Notes under the pieces: generated by a model
What the model saw: the letters and a program-made list of their open reading frames with translations, nothing else
Told to the model about the DNA's origin: nothing
Database searches by the model: none
Position numbers and translations under genes: made by a program
In this document: one piece after another, positions 44,101-57,104 of the stretch
Position numbering within the stretch: position 1 is the stretch's first letter
Layout of the letters: each line of letters begins with the position of its first letter
From: Tomocerus qinae
Taxonomy: Eukaryota; Arthropoda; Collembola; Entomobryomorpha; Tomoceridae
Direction of reading: 5' to 3'
DNA: 64,000 bases
Assembly (NCBI GenBank): GCA_020055645.1
Contig: CM034547.1
Span: 50,222,909 to 50,286,908 of the forward strand

Positions 44101-44285
44101 ATTAAAAGTTTGATAATTTATTTAACCTATGATGATTCACAAATATTGTTTTACAGTTTCTTGCTTATACATGTGGAATAATAAGAGGGGCTCTGGCCAA
44201 CTTGGGCATCGCTTCTGTTGTCATTGCAGAAATAGCTACAATGCCTACATGTAGATTTCACATAACCATACAACGAACAACGTGA
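41151..44285 (+). CDS. TRAPPC6B: TRAPP complex subunit 6 (TRAPPC6)
   Basis: TRAPPC6 is a Bet3-family subunit of the TRAPP tethering complexes, which act as Rab1/Rab11 exchange factors in ER-Golgi and Golgi traffic. Four exons (41151-41258, 42453-42514, 43629-43830, 44157-44285) join in phase to 166 residues, close to the human 158. The match to human TRAPPC6B is strong: FKDELDTIKFICKDFW, KKQIDNLRTNHQGTYVLQD, SATKQYLEHGPKFLAYTCG, IRGALANLGI and the closing ATMPTCRFHITIQ. The N-terminus (MAVQGPPSSTPEELP) is a few residues longer than in vertebrates. The ATG at 41151 has a suitable context (cttaaATGG). Introns 1 and 2 exceed 1 kb; intron 1 holds two transposon remnants. The choice between 6A and 6B labels is not meaningful outside vertebrates. 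Confidence 0.95.
41469..41638. mobile_element. hAT-like MITE in TRAPPC6 intron 1
   Basis: A 170-bp element has ends CAGGCGCGTATACAG and its near-complement CTGAATACGTGCCTG. The flanks GGCAAATC (41461-41468) and GGCGAACT (41639-41646) agree at five of eight bases, and all three differences are transitions, as expected for an aged 8-bp duplication. The interior holds runs of G and C near both ends. Placement in hAT rests on the 8-bp flank and end style. Confidence 0.55.
41834..42148. mobile_element. Non-autonomous DNA transposon, 9-bp TSD family, copy 2
   Basis: This 315-bp insertion in TRAPPC6 intron 1 is flanked by an exact 9-bp duplication, ATAATAAAT, at 41825-41833 and 42149-42157. It begins TAGTCTAGGGG and ends CTTAACTA, like copy 1 at 12431-12684, and shares its blocks in order. 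It is longer because of a GC-richer middle (about 41940-42030). No open frame is present. Confidence 0.75.
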
Positions 44286-44799
44286 GATCCTGTCCAACTC
44301 TACTTCCAGCATGAAGCACTAGTTATAGTAAAAACTATACCAGCACCATACTTTACCGAATACAGTAGTTTAATTTGGAATGTATCGATCTATGTAAATA
44401 TGTAAATATATATTGTATCATTATAAATAATCAAGAAAATAGTTAGAGTTGTGCAAAATAACTAATCGCTTTTATTACATTCAATCATTCAATATATAAT
44501 GTTGTTATACACAAGCTTGTTTAATTAATTGTTATGAACTCAAACTATTTCACACCGTATAGTAATGCATAATACACTATTACAACATTATACTTCTTGT
44601 TGATCAAATCTTGATTCATTCCAGTCTAAATACAATTTTCGAATTTCTACAAAAACCTTTTGTTTATTGAAAACAGCGCTGCTGTTCAAATGCTTATTAT
44701 ACAGCCATTTTATTGTAAAGGTATTATGTAACATATTACAATAAAGCAAGTGAAAGAAAAATAAGGCCAAGTGTGTGCATAACAAAAAATTCCATCGAG
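44286..44799. other. Convergent intergenic region, TRAPPC6 and ZFYVE19 3' ends
   Basis: The two genes converge here with about 510 bases between stop codons. Both 3' UTRs must fit in it and may overlap. No other feature is seen. Confidence 0.55.
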
Positions 44800-46808
44800 C
44801 TAAATATTTTTAGATTTATGAACTTCCCCGATTTCTTTGTGAAATTCGAAAAAACATGCTTTGCAGAAAATATCATTATCACACTCTTTGCAAATCACCG
44901 TAGCACGTTTTTCGTCGCAGATCCTACATAGAAGGTCAACATCCTAGGGAAATATTTTAGATAAGTTTCAGTTTTCAAATGTTTATTAAGTTTTATGCGG
45001 GCCTGCAATTTCTTCCCTATGGAGCCAGGAGGGGCGCCCAAAGCTTAATTTTTCGTGGATGTAATACGCAAGCAGGAAAAAAATTTGGGCGCCCAAAAAA
45101 ATCCTTGCGTCTTATGTCGGGCGCCTGCGGTGCCCAAATTTTGATAAAGGCGCTCAGGGCGTCCAACGCGGAGGACCTCCGCGAAGAAATTGCAGACCCG
45201 GTCTTATGAAATGAAGCAAGAGAAAACACATACCACGTCATCATCTTCATCGGACGCCATATCAATTGCTTCAGGAGACGTCTCCTTTTCTTCTAGTACC
45301 AAAGTTGCATTATCGTTTTCAATTGTTGTCTTAAGTTGTGAATCCAGACTAACTTCTTTGGTAAACTATGTATAGATAAGAACACTCATCATCTTAATAT
45401 TTGCTAACCCAAGAATGATGAAAGAGGAAGAACTATACTATTTGTTAAAATAGTACTAATATATAGCATAATTTACTATATTAACAAATAGTAAATTATA
45501 TTGAAAAAATGTATGTGTAATGTTGTCTTACTTGGTCAATAATTCTTTTTACTTGTTCTTCTTCCGATAAATTTTCCATACTGTAAAAGATTTAATAAGA
45601 CTTTTGTTTTACATTACCCGTTAATAACTATAAATCGCTAGACACGTGCATCATATATAATAAAAACTAACTGAATTACCAGGGACTCTCTAATTCCATT
45701 TGGTGGATACCAGACGCTTGCATATCCGAATCTGAAGACTGTGTCTTGAAGTCTGGTTGTCGCAGTCTGGCAAGCCTCTCTTCAATATCTGCGACCATAC
45801 TTATGTTGTGTTTCTCGTCCAAATTAACTTCTCCCCTTAGTCTCTCTATAAGTTCACCTTCGGTCTCGGGAGATTTCTTCAGTAAAGAATTCGCTGAACT
45901 AGTTGCTGCTGGACTGTCAGGGTCTTCACCTATATTTTGACCACTTGACGTAAATCGTAAATTCCATTTCATACATAATATACTGATGTATTGACAATTC
46001 TTCATTTGAATACGTTAGTTTAGCTAAGTATTATATTGATACATAGGCTAGGCCTTATTAAATGGCTAACGCCATATACCTCTTAGTCTTGCCAAACGTA
46101 AAGCAACTTCTTGTTCGGGGTTGTCCGATTTCCTTCTGTAGGAATTGATATTAAAATCTGTCTGCCGGAGACCTTCTAAGCGTTCTACGATTTTTTGGTC
46201 CTCAATAGAAAGGCCTTTTTTGAGTCTTCCAAGTCTGGTGTTAGAATCTTCTCGGTATAAAATAATTGGTGGTGGGTTTGGATTTTCTAATGACTGCAAA
46301 CTTTCAAAAAATATTTGGCATTTTTACTTGAAGTTCGTGACTATAATATCACAAAAATTAATATAACAACCAGGGCCTACTTGTGAAACGCTTTCATAAT
46401 CCCAAATTTTTCAGTTTTGGTTTTACTACTGTCTTCTGGATTATTTGACGACCCAGAAGTTTTAGCAAAGCACCCATGACAAACAGTAATTTTCCCCGAT
46501 TTGGCATCAGTGATTTTGAAACGCAAACATTTCTTACAGTACGAAAATCCACACTGCGGACAACCGAGCTATATACAATAATAATAATTACAATAATATA
46601 TAACAATCTTCTGATGACATAAAAGACATGATTTCCTAATGGATGGACACACACAACACACTACATGCAACGAATTATAAAGTTCACATGACTATGAATC
46701 ATCACGCCATCGGAGTAACTTCTGTAAAAAATATTGTATAATAAATAATAATAACAATACCTCTTTCTTCAAAAAGCCAAAGGTATCTCCACAACCATGA
46801 CAAGACAT
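44800..46808 (-). CDS. ZFYVE19: ZFYVE19/ANCHR abscission checkpoint regulator
   Basis: In animals ANCHR acts in the Aurora-B abscission (NoCut) checkpoint, holding VPS4 with CHMP4C at the midbody until chromatin bridges clear. Seven exons join in phase: 46808-46761, 46568-46381, 46300-46080, 45929-45680, 45580-45532, 45365-45234 and 44943-44800, giving 343 residues. The N-terminus is a FYVE-type zinc finger with four CxxC pairs (C3/C6, C19/C22, C27/C30, C46/C49). Two leucine-rich helices resembling MIT-interacting motifs follow (QKIVERLEGLRQ, ADIEERLARLRQ), plus EVALRLARLRG. The C-terminus is a B-box-like zinc-binding unit at about 302-338 (C302, C305, C314, C317, C323, C326, H331, H338). This domain order is characteristic of the family. 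The last intron carries a MITE. Confidence 0.9.
44998..45200. mobile_element. hAT-like MITE in the last ZFYVE19 intron
   Basis: A 203-bp element has ends CGGGCCTGCAATTTCTTC and its near-complement GAAGAAATTGCAGACCCG. The flanks GTTTTATG (44990-44997) and GTCTTATG (45201-45208) form an 8-bp target duplication with one transition. It is markedly GC-rich for this window, with internal GGGCGCCCAAA palindromes. The 8-bp duplication fits the hAT superfamily. Its short open frames are by-products of the composition. Confidence 0.75.
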
Positions 46809-48814
46809 TATTAGGGTATTCGGTCCACCACAACTGACAACACTTGACACTTAATCAGTAATTTGACGGACTACCAAGTGTCAGAGCCAATCTGACCTCT
46901 GACTTTATTATGAACTACCAACTACAATCAACGTCAACAATAGAAGAGGACGGACAGGGTGACCCTGCTTCTTCACTTTTATTCAATCTGTCAATTGATA
47001 ATTAATAATAATAATATGACGACAAACTTTTTCATTAATGATTAAATATTATATATTTAATATTCATTTGTCATTTGTGAAAGATAAAGGTTCATCTTCA
47101 TACCTGTACAGAGATGGGATTAGCTTCAAATTCGAAATTATTCAGTCCCGTGAGTTTCGTACAAAATACCGTTGTCAGTTGTTGACAAATCCGATTTTCT
47201 GCTGTGGTCCCCTCAGTTGGAATGCAACTGAATAAAAATTAAGGCAGGCAGAGTTGAGTCGAAGGGAGGATTCATATAAAATTTTGTTCGTGATAAATTT
47301 GTTACATGTAAATTACTACATCATGCAATGCATACATAGCACACAAAAGTCAGAGAGAAACACTCGATGGTTGACGTCAGTGTATGTAAAGGTAGTATTC
47401 TGAAAAGTCTGCGTAGTTTAAAGTGGAGGAGAAAGTCATCTCTATGTTGGTGTAATGTTTATGTTATGTAAGGGAAAGTCAGAGAGCGCATGGAATCTCT
47501 GCTGCGCTGGAGAAAGCTATAGGGATAAGCATTGACGTTGGGTGAGGGAAGTAAAAGGTTAAAAAGATGTGAAAACTCGCATACCTACCTATACTGACGT
47601 CTGACGACGAGTACCACTGCCGATTTTCATTAAGAAGACCTCGGAAAGATAGCTTCTCTGTCCCTCATTTAAGCCAGTTTTCGAAAAAATACTGATATTC
47701 GAAGATTGTAACATGCAATAATCTTAGAATATAAAATATTAAAAGATCTTAGTATGTTAGTTTAAAATGGCTAAAGAAACTATTTTCTGCACAAATAAAT
47801 TTCACAATCAAATATATAAAACTCATTATTATATATATATAACTTGCAACTGCAACGCTGGTTCAGCTTGTACTTATGGCATACGGTATGTCAAAATAAA
47901 ACTAATATATTGGGAGAAAGTAGTTTTCCCTTGAAACTCAAAACCACCATATAAAACTTTCATTACAGTGAAATAATCTAAATAAGACTTGTTTGAACAT
48001 AATTAGAGCACATTTTATGATTTGACAATCAAGGAGAGCTAAGCCCCAGAAGAGTTTAAAATATTCAATTTTATTAGCATATTTGTATTATTAATAGTAG
48101 TAGGGTAAAGATTTTATGAATATAATATTATTGTCTATCTATCCGAGGTATGGGACTTCATATGGCTGTACAAAGTAAAATGACAGAGTGGTGTGGTATG
48201 TACATAGTATACGGTTGTACAAGTCTTCAAGGTATGTATTTTATGTGTGTGGTATAGGGAAAACATGGAAAGAAGGCGAATGAGAGTTCTTGAATTCTGT
48301 CTGAAGTGAAGTTTGTTTCTGGAGCTGTTGTATTGTAGGTGCTGCTGCAGGCAAGTCAAACGTGGGCAAAATAGCGAAAAGAGAATAAGTGACGAGGAAA
48401 GTGGCAACAGCAGGAAGGGCCAAGGGGAGATAGAAAGGCAGATACATTAACTGCTCCTGGTGCACTGACTGTACATACACACACAAGTAAGCCAAGTGAA
48501 CGAACAGTCAAAATTGGTCAGAGAAAACTATTTTTTGGGAGTATATAGTGTAGATACAGTCAGAGACAAACTCCAGTCGTATTCTACAGACAAGGTTCTT
48601 TTCATTTCATTCTAATTAAAAATCTCATTTTAGCTGCTATTTGGAACTTGATACAACTTTCTCATTTACTGCAAAGCACAATATTGAGCTGATTGAACTT
48701 GTGTAGTTTAATTGTGTTTAATTGTTAATGTGTGTTATATCTGTAACAGGGGACACGATTGTGCCGTGACTTCTTAGGTAGAGACAGTAAAAGACCAGGA
48801 GCTGTTAGGACATC
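46809..48814. other. Divergent intergenic region, ZFYVE19 and UNC-76/FEZ
   Basis: About 2 kb holds both promoters and probably the FEZ 5' UTR at its right end. Frames near 48135-48495 on the minus strand are low in complexity with no domain. No repeat family member was recognised. Confidence 0.5.
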
Positions 48815-49155
48815 ATGGAAGAATTGAAAAAATTTGAAGCTCCATTGGCACAATTTGAGTCTGAAGATTTTGTGGATTTGTGTTCAGATCTCCAGTCACT
48901 TTGTGATTTGAAAAACGGAAAAGGTGGCTGCAAGGGACTTGAGTCTCTTAAAAAAGCTTTAGACGAAGAAAATAATGATGTTGTAGTTGTTGACGCTGAC
49001 TCAAATTTCATGGAGACTTTCTCGGGCTCCCTCGAAGACTTAGTTAATACTTTTGACGAGAAAATAACTAAATGTTTCTGTAATTATGATGAGACCACGG
49101 AGAAACTAGCACCTGTACAAATGCGATCTCAAGAAGAATTAATGAATGAAAGCCA
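48815..49155 (+). CDS. unc-76: UNC-76/FEZ first coding exon (gene continues past window)
   Basis: UNC-76/FEZ proteins are kinesin-1 adaptors needed for axon outgrowth, bundling and vesicle transport. This exon codes for 113 residues and two bases of the next codon, ending at a good donor (CCA|gtaagt). The family signature is clear in SLEDLVNTFDEKITKCFCNYDETTEKLAPVQ (residues about 71-101): compare human SMEDLVNEFDEKLNVCFRNYNAKTENLAPV. The acidic N-terminal part (about 1-70) is less conserved. The ATG has the context catcATGGAAG. No exon matching the conserved acidic middle or the C-terminal coiled coil was seen before the window end, so the first coding intron is at least 14.8 kb. Confidence 0.88.
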
Positions 49156-51513
49156 GTAAGTACCTAGTTTATTTTTTAATTATCCTTTTATCCTTCTGGT
49201 GTTTCTACATTATAAATGAAGTGGGTAATGAACAACTGTCTAACACAAAAGCACTTCAATTTAATTTCAATTTAAAGATAGGCATATCATATACCATATT
49301 GTGCCTCATCAAGATTACATTATACAGCTAGATATTATCATAGGTGATAATGCGCAAGCATAATAAGTATAAAATATTTTTTAAGATAATATGAAGCTGT
49401 GCTTGTGACTGCTGTGACCCTTTTACTATTTCACATAAATACTTTTACATTAAGTCATAGCATCAAAGATCTTAAGGAACAGGTACTTAATAGTATTTTA
49501 TTTAAGCACCACGAAGAACCAAGGCTAGTTGAACATTTATGTGTTAGCAGTTTACTATACAAATATGTACTCCCTAAGGTTATTGTTAAATCTAAATGGA
49601 CAGTACTCGGCTATCAACCGTACTTTTCATTTTCAGCAGTTATAATAATTAAAAATTGCAAAACAGATAATACGTAGTAAACCATGTAGGTAGTAGGTAC
49701 CGCACCTAAAGATTTGGAAAGAAATTACTGAAGTACATTTATTTATTTATTTTCTAATGTATTACTGCACTATTTAATTGAACTGAAAGCAAAATGATTA
49801 ATAATATGCACAGTATATGTACCTATCGTATAAGACTCGTCAGTCCTATATCTATAATTACAATACTGGAGGGGAGGGGTTACTTATCTTTACCTTCACC
49901 TGATGGTTGTAAATATTTTTAAATTGAGTCTTATATAGAAATTGCAGTATAATATTAATAGTGAGACAAAATTCCATAGTGTGCTTAGATAGGAGTAGTA
50001 TTCTAAACATTCTGCTTATCATAATATCTGTTTACTCTGTAAGTATAATGAAATCAATGAATTAATCGTATAAAGTATATAAGCAATAATATTTTTATGT
50101 ATATTGCATTGGCAGTGGCAGTAGTGCACTGATTCTGATGTTGCAAGAATGTATGGTGCTGTACAGTGCTTACATGCTAATATCGTAGATATTAAAATTC
50201 TTTCGGATCATAAAGATTCTGACCTTTAAGCATTCAATTTTAATACTCTTTCTACCCTTATATCATTTAATTCTCAGCCTTAACTAAAATCGCTCTAACC
50301 CGTCAGAAACTTTTTGCATGCTATTTTTAACTTCTGACCTAATCCACAGGAAATCTTTATGGTTAAAAATTATTTGTTTAAGTGGAATGAAAATAATCCT
50401 GTGAATTATTACTAAGAATTCCTGTACATACAAATACCATCAATTCTAAGTGGTAATAATGATTCTGCTACTAAAAAGTATTTATTTTATTTGCTTTACG
50501 CAGTATAGTATGAGTCTGTCCTTAACGATAGCCACAGGAAAAAGGTTCTCTCGCGAATTTGGTTTGCGTTAATGCCAACTTAGCGTAGGTACATGATTAA
50601 AAACATGATTTACAGTTAAAATATTTAAATATCCTAATTCTTAAACAAACAAGATTGCTAGTTCACTTAATGGGGGAGTTCATTAATTAGAGAGTGAAAA
50701 GTGAAAAACGTGCCACAATGAATGAACGATGCAACCATAAAATAAAAACTCAAGTTAAAAGGTGTGTTATGTTTTATGGCTGGGTGTGTGTAAAGGATAG
50801 TGTCTCTTCCTTGCATAGATATGCGACTATAGATACGCGGCGGCTTTGTTCGTGTGTGAAAATGTGTCTGTTAAAAAGGCAGCGTAGATTGGACACAGAG
50901 ATAAATTATGTAGATTGTATTCTGTTAACACCATCACTTACTCCTGCCCTAAAGTGAACATGTAACACTTATATTAGTGCTCTGTGCTTAATTTTTATTG
51001 AGCATATGCTAATTTTTAACCAAGCTACAAATTGAAGTTTTTATTAGATTCGGCATAGGCAGAGAACGTTGGTAATTGGTAACTATTTTAAGCATTTTAA
51101 AGTTAGGGATTTTGGTGAGACGGAAGATTTGTATTAGTCATCGACACTATTGCATACCACATAATATGATTCCCATTAAATACTGACAAAGTTGGGCCAA
51201 ATTGTGTAATCTAGTGGAACACTAATTTCTGGATTTCAGTGAATCAATTTACAGTTTATAAACTAGTTTTGTTATTTTGTTATTTTCAGTTCTAAACGCT
51301 GTAAATTTCCTCAATTAGACAGAATGTTACACATGTATCTCATGTAACGTCTCTTAACCCTGAGCCACAAGATTATGAAACAATTACCCATTAGTTTCCC
51401 TATTTAAAATTATGTTATATTAAGTAGAATTCATCATAAAATCATTAACGGATAGTCTAGTTGATTCTTCTTCCTATTGTACTAATGTACTGTAAACATG
51501 CTACATATTTCAG

Positions 51514-51658
51514 TCACTTCAAAGAATCGCAGCTATTTACAACAGTGCAGTACACCAAAAGTCGATTACAGGAAAAATTTCCAGATAATGATTTACTTTA
51601 CGTCATTGAGGAGTGTTTTTGGTCACCTACGGCCGATTTTCAAGGCAACTTCCCCTAA
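51514..51658 (+). CDS. Doubtful alternative exon inside the FEZ intron
   Basis: An acceptor (branch-like TACTAAT near 51479-51485, then ATATTTCAG) opens a frame that is in phase with the FEZ exon-1 donor. It reads 47 codons (HFKESQLFTTVQYTKSRLQ, then EKFPDNDLLYVIEECFW) to a TAA. The composition is protein-like, and the stretch loosely recalls a CUE-type helix pair (FP followed by LL). It does not match the usual FEZ continuation. A second overlapping frame is also open, so chance is a real possibility. Confidence 0.2.
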
Positions 51659-54600
51659 TAAAATTATTTACTATGTGATTATTGCCGTGATATAAAGAAA
51701 GTATTTTTAGGCCCTAAACCTTCAATTCTTTGCTTACGCTATATAAATATTATTCTTTATTCTGCAATACTTACCTACATATATTTCCTATCTGTTAACT
51801 TATTAAGATTTTGTCTTTGGGATTGGATGTTGCGATTAAAAGGAACATAGATCTTAGTTTCTGGAGTACTATAGGTGCAATACAATTTCGTAGAAGCTTA
51901 CACTATGTACGGATGATTCGCTGGCTGGGTGATGCTCAGAAGAGTTAGTTGAAACTGGGAAGCATTAAGATAAATTCTTGATGTTCTCTCATCCTAATGG
52001 CCTCTATGTTACCTGTAGGAGAAAGCCCATTTGTTTTAGCAGAAAATGCAAAAAATAAAAGAGCGTGTAAGGAAATATTGAGCAGGTGTTCTTGGTAATC
52101 GACAAGACTCCATCTTCTTTGCAAAGCCCATTATATTCTAGAGGAGTTTGGACCGTATGATAGTGAGCTAGTAACCAACTAACAACTAGTTTCTCACATT
52201 TTGACAGAGTGTATTATTAGTGGAAACCCTGGAGTTTACGTGTTGTTTCTATACTTCATACGTTATGTAGTTCATATTATACGGATCTATTAGTTTTCTA
52301 TATCTAAAAGTGCATCTTTCCTCCTCCTCCATCTCTCTGCAGACAAAAGTCTGTTACTGGCTACTGGAGACAAGGTTATGTGTATGGCTACATATACTGA
52401 AGCATTATCTTTAGCTTTAACATATAATTTCCCAATACTTACATCTATAAACAGTCGTTATTATATGAAAAGGCAATTTTGCTTGTTACCAACAAGAACT
52501 CATTCTCATTCATCACACAGTATATCGGGAATCTGTACTCTAGAATTAATTTTTTACTGTTTATACTTTATCTACAACTTCCGCGAATGCAAGGATGATA
52601 TCTGCGCTAGAGACTTGAGTTTATTTAATCAACAGAGCTGACTCATTCTATAGGTGTGGATTCTATCTTGTTGTTAACATTCAGAGAGGGGTATATATAA
52701 AGTAATAAAAGTATAATGGAGAGAGATACTAAAGGTAGGGTGGACGACGACTGTGGACGTCGGTCTCCGAAATATAGAGAGCGACATGACAGAGAAGTTC
52801 AGTTCAGTCCACTTCCTCAGTGTTAGTATTATTATCAGCTTTCTTTGAGTCAGAGCCTATACTTTTTGTGCAACATGCATGGCATTGGCATGGCACGGTC
52901 TATATTTAATGTGGATGGGCTCTGGTTAGCCAAGGAAGCATAAATTTACCGGAGTTTTTGTAGTATGTAGTCCCTCCTTATAGGCTAAAGCTCACTCGGA
53001 ATTATATTATGCAGTATATGCATGTACGTAGCTATAAAGTAGGTAGCATGTATGGTATATTCCCTGGATCGATACGGAATTCCCGTCTCTGCAAATACAA
53101 CGTAAATTGACTTGACTGGAAACTACCCGAAGTTCAGTTCGTTCCGTAGCTATTGCGGGGTCCGTGTAGCCGTGCTTAGTGGAGGACCGTATAAGTGTAT
53201 AACGGAGTAAGTACCTACGTGTATAATATAGCATGAGTGAGGGTAAAATTTAGTTTACAGTGGATGTCTAATGTCTGTAGACGTGGTCGTAGACCCAGTC
53301 GGTCGTCTCGGATCTATGTACATATCTGCTGCAGCCAGCAGCCATGGTAGGCATGATGCTAGTGTGTAGTTGGCGAATTTGAAGTTTGGGAGAAAGCTAC
53401 AACCAACTACATAGACCTGGATCATGCAACAGAAACACTACTACATGCTGTAGAATGGAGGCTGTACCATTAGTTTTGTCAGACTGCTAAGTTCCAGCAT
53501 AAAGTAATATCCTCCAGCCTTCAGTTTTTTACGCTCCGCAAATGTCATCCTTAGATAGGGAATTTATTTTCCTAAATTGTCGTTGAAAATTAAACGACTC
53601 TATTAGAGAATTAAGGGGAAGGGGAACTACGTCGCAAGAATCCATGATTCTCCGAGGAGAAATATAATTTTCTTATTGTTCTATTCCAATGGACTGGCAT
53701 CAGGAGTTGCAATAGGTAGTCCAGCATTTGTTTACTTTCCTTTCTGGTAATTTATACATGGTGGTTATAATTGAATGGCTGAATTACGGGTTAGTATGGA
53801 GTATATAAGTGTAGTTGTACAATAAAAAGCATCAGTGTAGCATTGCATTGAGCAGTGTGAACCATGAAGAGGTTAGGAGTTCCTTGGAGAACTGCGTCAC
53901 TCCATTCCGTCCGTTTTCGTGGGGATAGCATAGCAAGTCAGCGACATGTAATTTCCGCATAGACTCTCCGATGCATTTCACTTTTAGCAATGCTTTCCCT
54001 TTAGTTCTGTAGGTACTTGGATTTACTTACGTTATTTAATAGTTTCACATGAGTTATAGTTGTATGGGAGCTGTTGTGTTGTGATTATGCCGTAGTGTCT
54101 ATCTCCACGCTATTTAGCAACGTAGTATTTAGTAAATGTTCTGTGTATAAGATCCTCCTTTAGCTTTATATTATATTCTTGCGTGTAGTACTGTATTTAT
54201 GTATTTCTACTTTATACTCTTATACTATAAGAATCTGGCTGGACTCATCTTGAATGGAGCACATGGGTCATACGGGTCCATATGGCTAACTGGCTCCCAC
54301 TCCACTTCGTTTCCTCTCTGTGCTCCCAACTTCCAAATAATATATAATGAAATGAATCTATGCACGTTCAGCAGAATAGTGTAAAGCCTGAGAATGGAAT
54401 ATTATAGGGAAATATACGACTTGCCTTCGCGTCCAAATTGCAAATTGACACGATGCTGCCAGGATTAGAACCGTCTTTGCCTGCAAAGTGCAATTTCTGC
54501 AGCAGACCAAGTAACCGAATTGTTATAATATTATTACCCTTGTTGTCGGTGGGTTGGATTTCTATGTTCCAACAGACTGCTCACGACCCTAGCAGATATT

Positions 54601-57104
54601 TGTCCAGTATATACAATATATTACCACATGGTACATTGTGTATAGGATTTCTAAAACGTGATTTTGATTAGTATTCTTCAGGATTATATATTACGGGCTG
54701 TATATTGTGTATACGTCAGCGTTACTTACCAAATTACCGACACACCATTCAGCTCCGTTAAAATAATGCTGATTTGCACTTGCATGTACAAATATACTAG
54801 ACCGATTTGCTATAATACAAAGAGATCATGAAAGAAATCATGAGCGTTTTATGGAACAGATATGAAAGGGGCGACTGATTTAAGTTCGTTAGTCAGCTTT
54901 CTCTTTTGTGTCCCGCTCTAATCACTTAGCATGTTTCTCATACATACAAGTGTCGTAGCATACTGAGATATTTCCAACTTTGCGGAATTTGAGCTCTTAT
55001 GTAAATACTTTTATTGATTCATTTCAAATGTTACACTTCCAAGAATTCCCAACATTGCTTAGCACTTATCTTTTACCATAGCTAATGAAACTACACTTAT
55101 AGAAAATGCACTTAGTCTGGTATACCTATATACACAGTCTACCTAATGGTGGCCAATTGTACTCGGAACATTGTCTCGTTTATTACCAATGTAATCGTGG
55201 TCTAGTTTGCTTAAAGTTACAATCTCGCAATGAATACAGAACTTGGGAAATGTATCAGGTGGGATGGCTTTACGAATGAGATTTATAAGGCACATAAATA
55301 TTAATGAAATAGCCGTAAAATGTGTAGCCCTGGCTCAAAATTAACCATTCGAAACGAGAGTTTTTCCTGCGACGACCGTGAAAAAATAAAAAGCTGATAA
55401 AAGTGTTATGTAACTAACTAAAGTGCTGATGATATTCTTAGATTTCAGCTGTTTTTATCTCTCTCGCTATGGACCGTAAAAATGAACACTGCAAAAGTGG
55501 AGAAGAACAAATCTAAGTCATTTTTCTTGCTAAAACTTACCTATCAAGCATTTTTCATGCCTATCTTCCTACCTATAGACACTATAGGTAAATGATACAA
55601 CTTCATTATAGCTATATCATCTTAACACTTCTATATCACGCTGTGCAGTACTTGTACCGTTTTGTAAAATGTGGTACACGTAAGTAATATATTACACATT
55701 ATGACAAATCGGTATGTTCTATGCCAACAGAGAGTGGGTGGTAGGATGACTGTGTGTGACATAAAAACTCTCGACTGCTTTTTTAGTGGGTATAAGGATT
55801 CCTTCAGGTACTCCACAGAAAAAACTAGATCATAGTCTTTCATATTTCTATTTTCTTTACACAGAGCAGTAATGGCTTCTTATATACGACGAGTTTTCCA
55901 ATTATTGTGTCATTGAGATTATTTCCGTCTTAGTTCCTCTCGAAGATTAAGAAACAAGCTCTGCAAATATTTGCAATTCCGCCGAATGAGAATGGAATGA
56001 AATGAAGTGAAATATTTGCCATAGTCTATATATAAGCAAATGTGTTAGGTACTTTCTCCTAGCAGCGAAATTCGAAAATTCTAAGTTGGAATGGGAAAGG
56101 TTTTCCCATGAGTCATAATAGCTGTGTAGGTAGACTTATATTACTTCCATTAGGTATATAGACTTAGTGTGTGTTCGTTATAACACGAAAACGGAATTAT
56201 CCGACATCATTTTGTGTATAGATAGCCTAACTCTACATATAATATCGTGCTACCTATAGAGTGTAGATTGCCTTCACTCCACTCACACTGCTATTACCAT
56301 AATACCTTACCTACCGTACTAAATTGCTAATGGAGTATGTTTACCTACACGTGCAAATAAACAGTGTAGAAGTAGTATATGCATGTTACCTTTAAATGTA
56401 GTACATTTCTGCCTTAATTACCTATCTTAAAGGTTAGCAACGAAATGGATATTACCTCGCAGTAACAATAAATTGTTTCATTTGTGTTTAATAGGTCAGG
56501 CAATTGTTTTGCTATTTTATTAATTGCGATTTGAGTTAAGGCTGCTTTAAAATGTCTATGCCGCATTTAGTAAACTCTGTCCGAACGTTCAACTGCATTT
56601 AGGAATGCAGACATAAACCTCGTGCATACGTCATTTAGCAGATGTGTGCAACGGAAATGTTTTAGTAAACTGTTTTTTTTGCTCTGTGAAAACGTTTGGT
56701 GATATATCAAATGGTTTGTAACGTCAGGGCAAGAAAGCTTGTTGTATTCAATTCATCGCTGAAAAACTGAGAAGATTTAGATGCATGATGTACATTTCTT
56801 TTGTGAGATACATTTCGTGAATATATGCAATATGTTCAAGTATAAATACCTTTGTTCAGGGAGTGAGCTGGAAGTGCATTGACTTATCAGGCTATAAGTT
56901 TTCTTGCTCTATATAATAAGCTCCGTATAGTAAATTGTAGCTATATGGGCGTATGTCTCTTATCCTGACTTGAGATTGGCTTTAGATTATGATTGGAGTA
57001 GGAGTAAATCGTACAAGTCACAGATTTGGTAGTGTACAAATGTTTGTAACAGAATTGATTGAAATGTTGCCGAGTCGCTTTCAACCGACTGCTTTTGCTT
57101 TTCT

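Noticed and set aside
48135-48495. Overlapping minus-strand frames of 84-90 codons before the FEZ exon
   Set aside because: Low complexity, two frames open over the same bases, no domain; more likely promoter or leader sequence.
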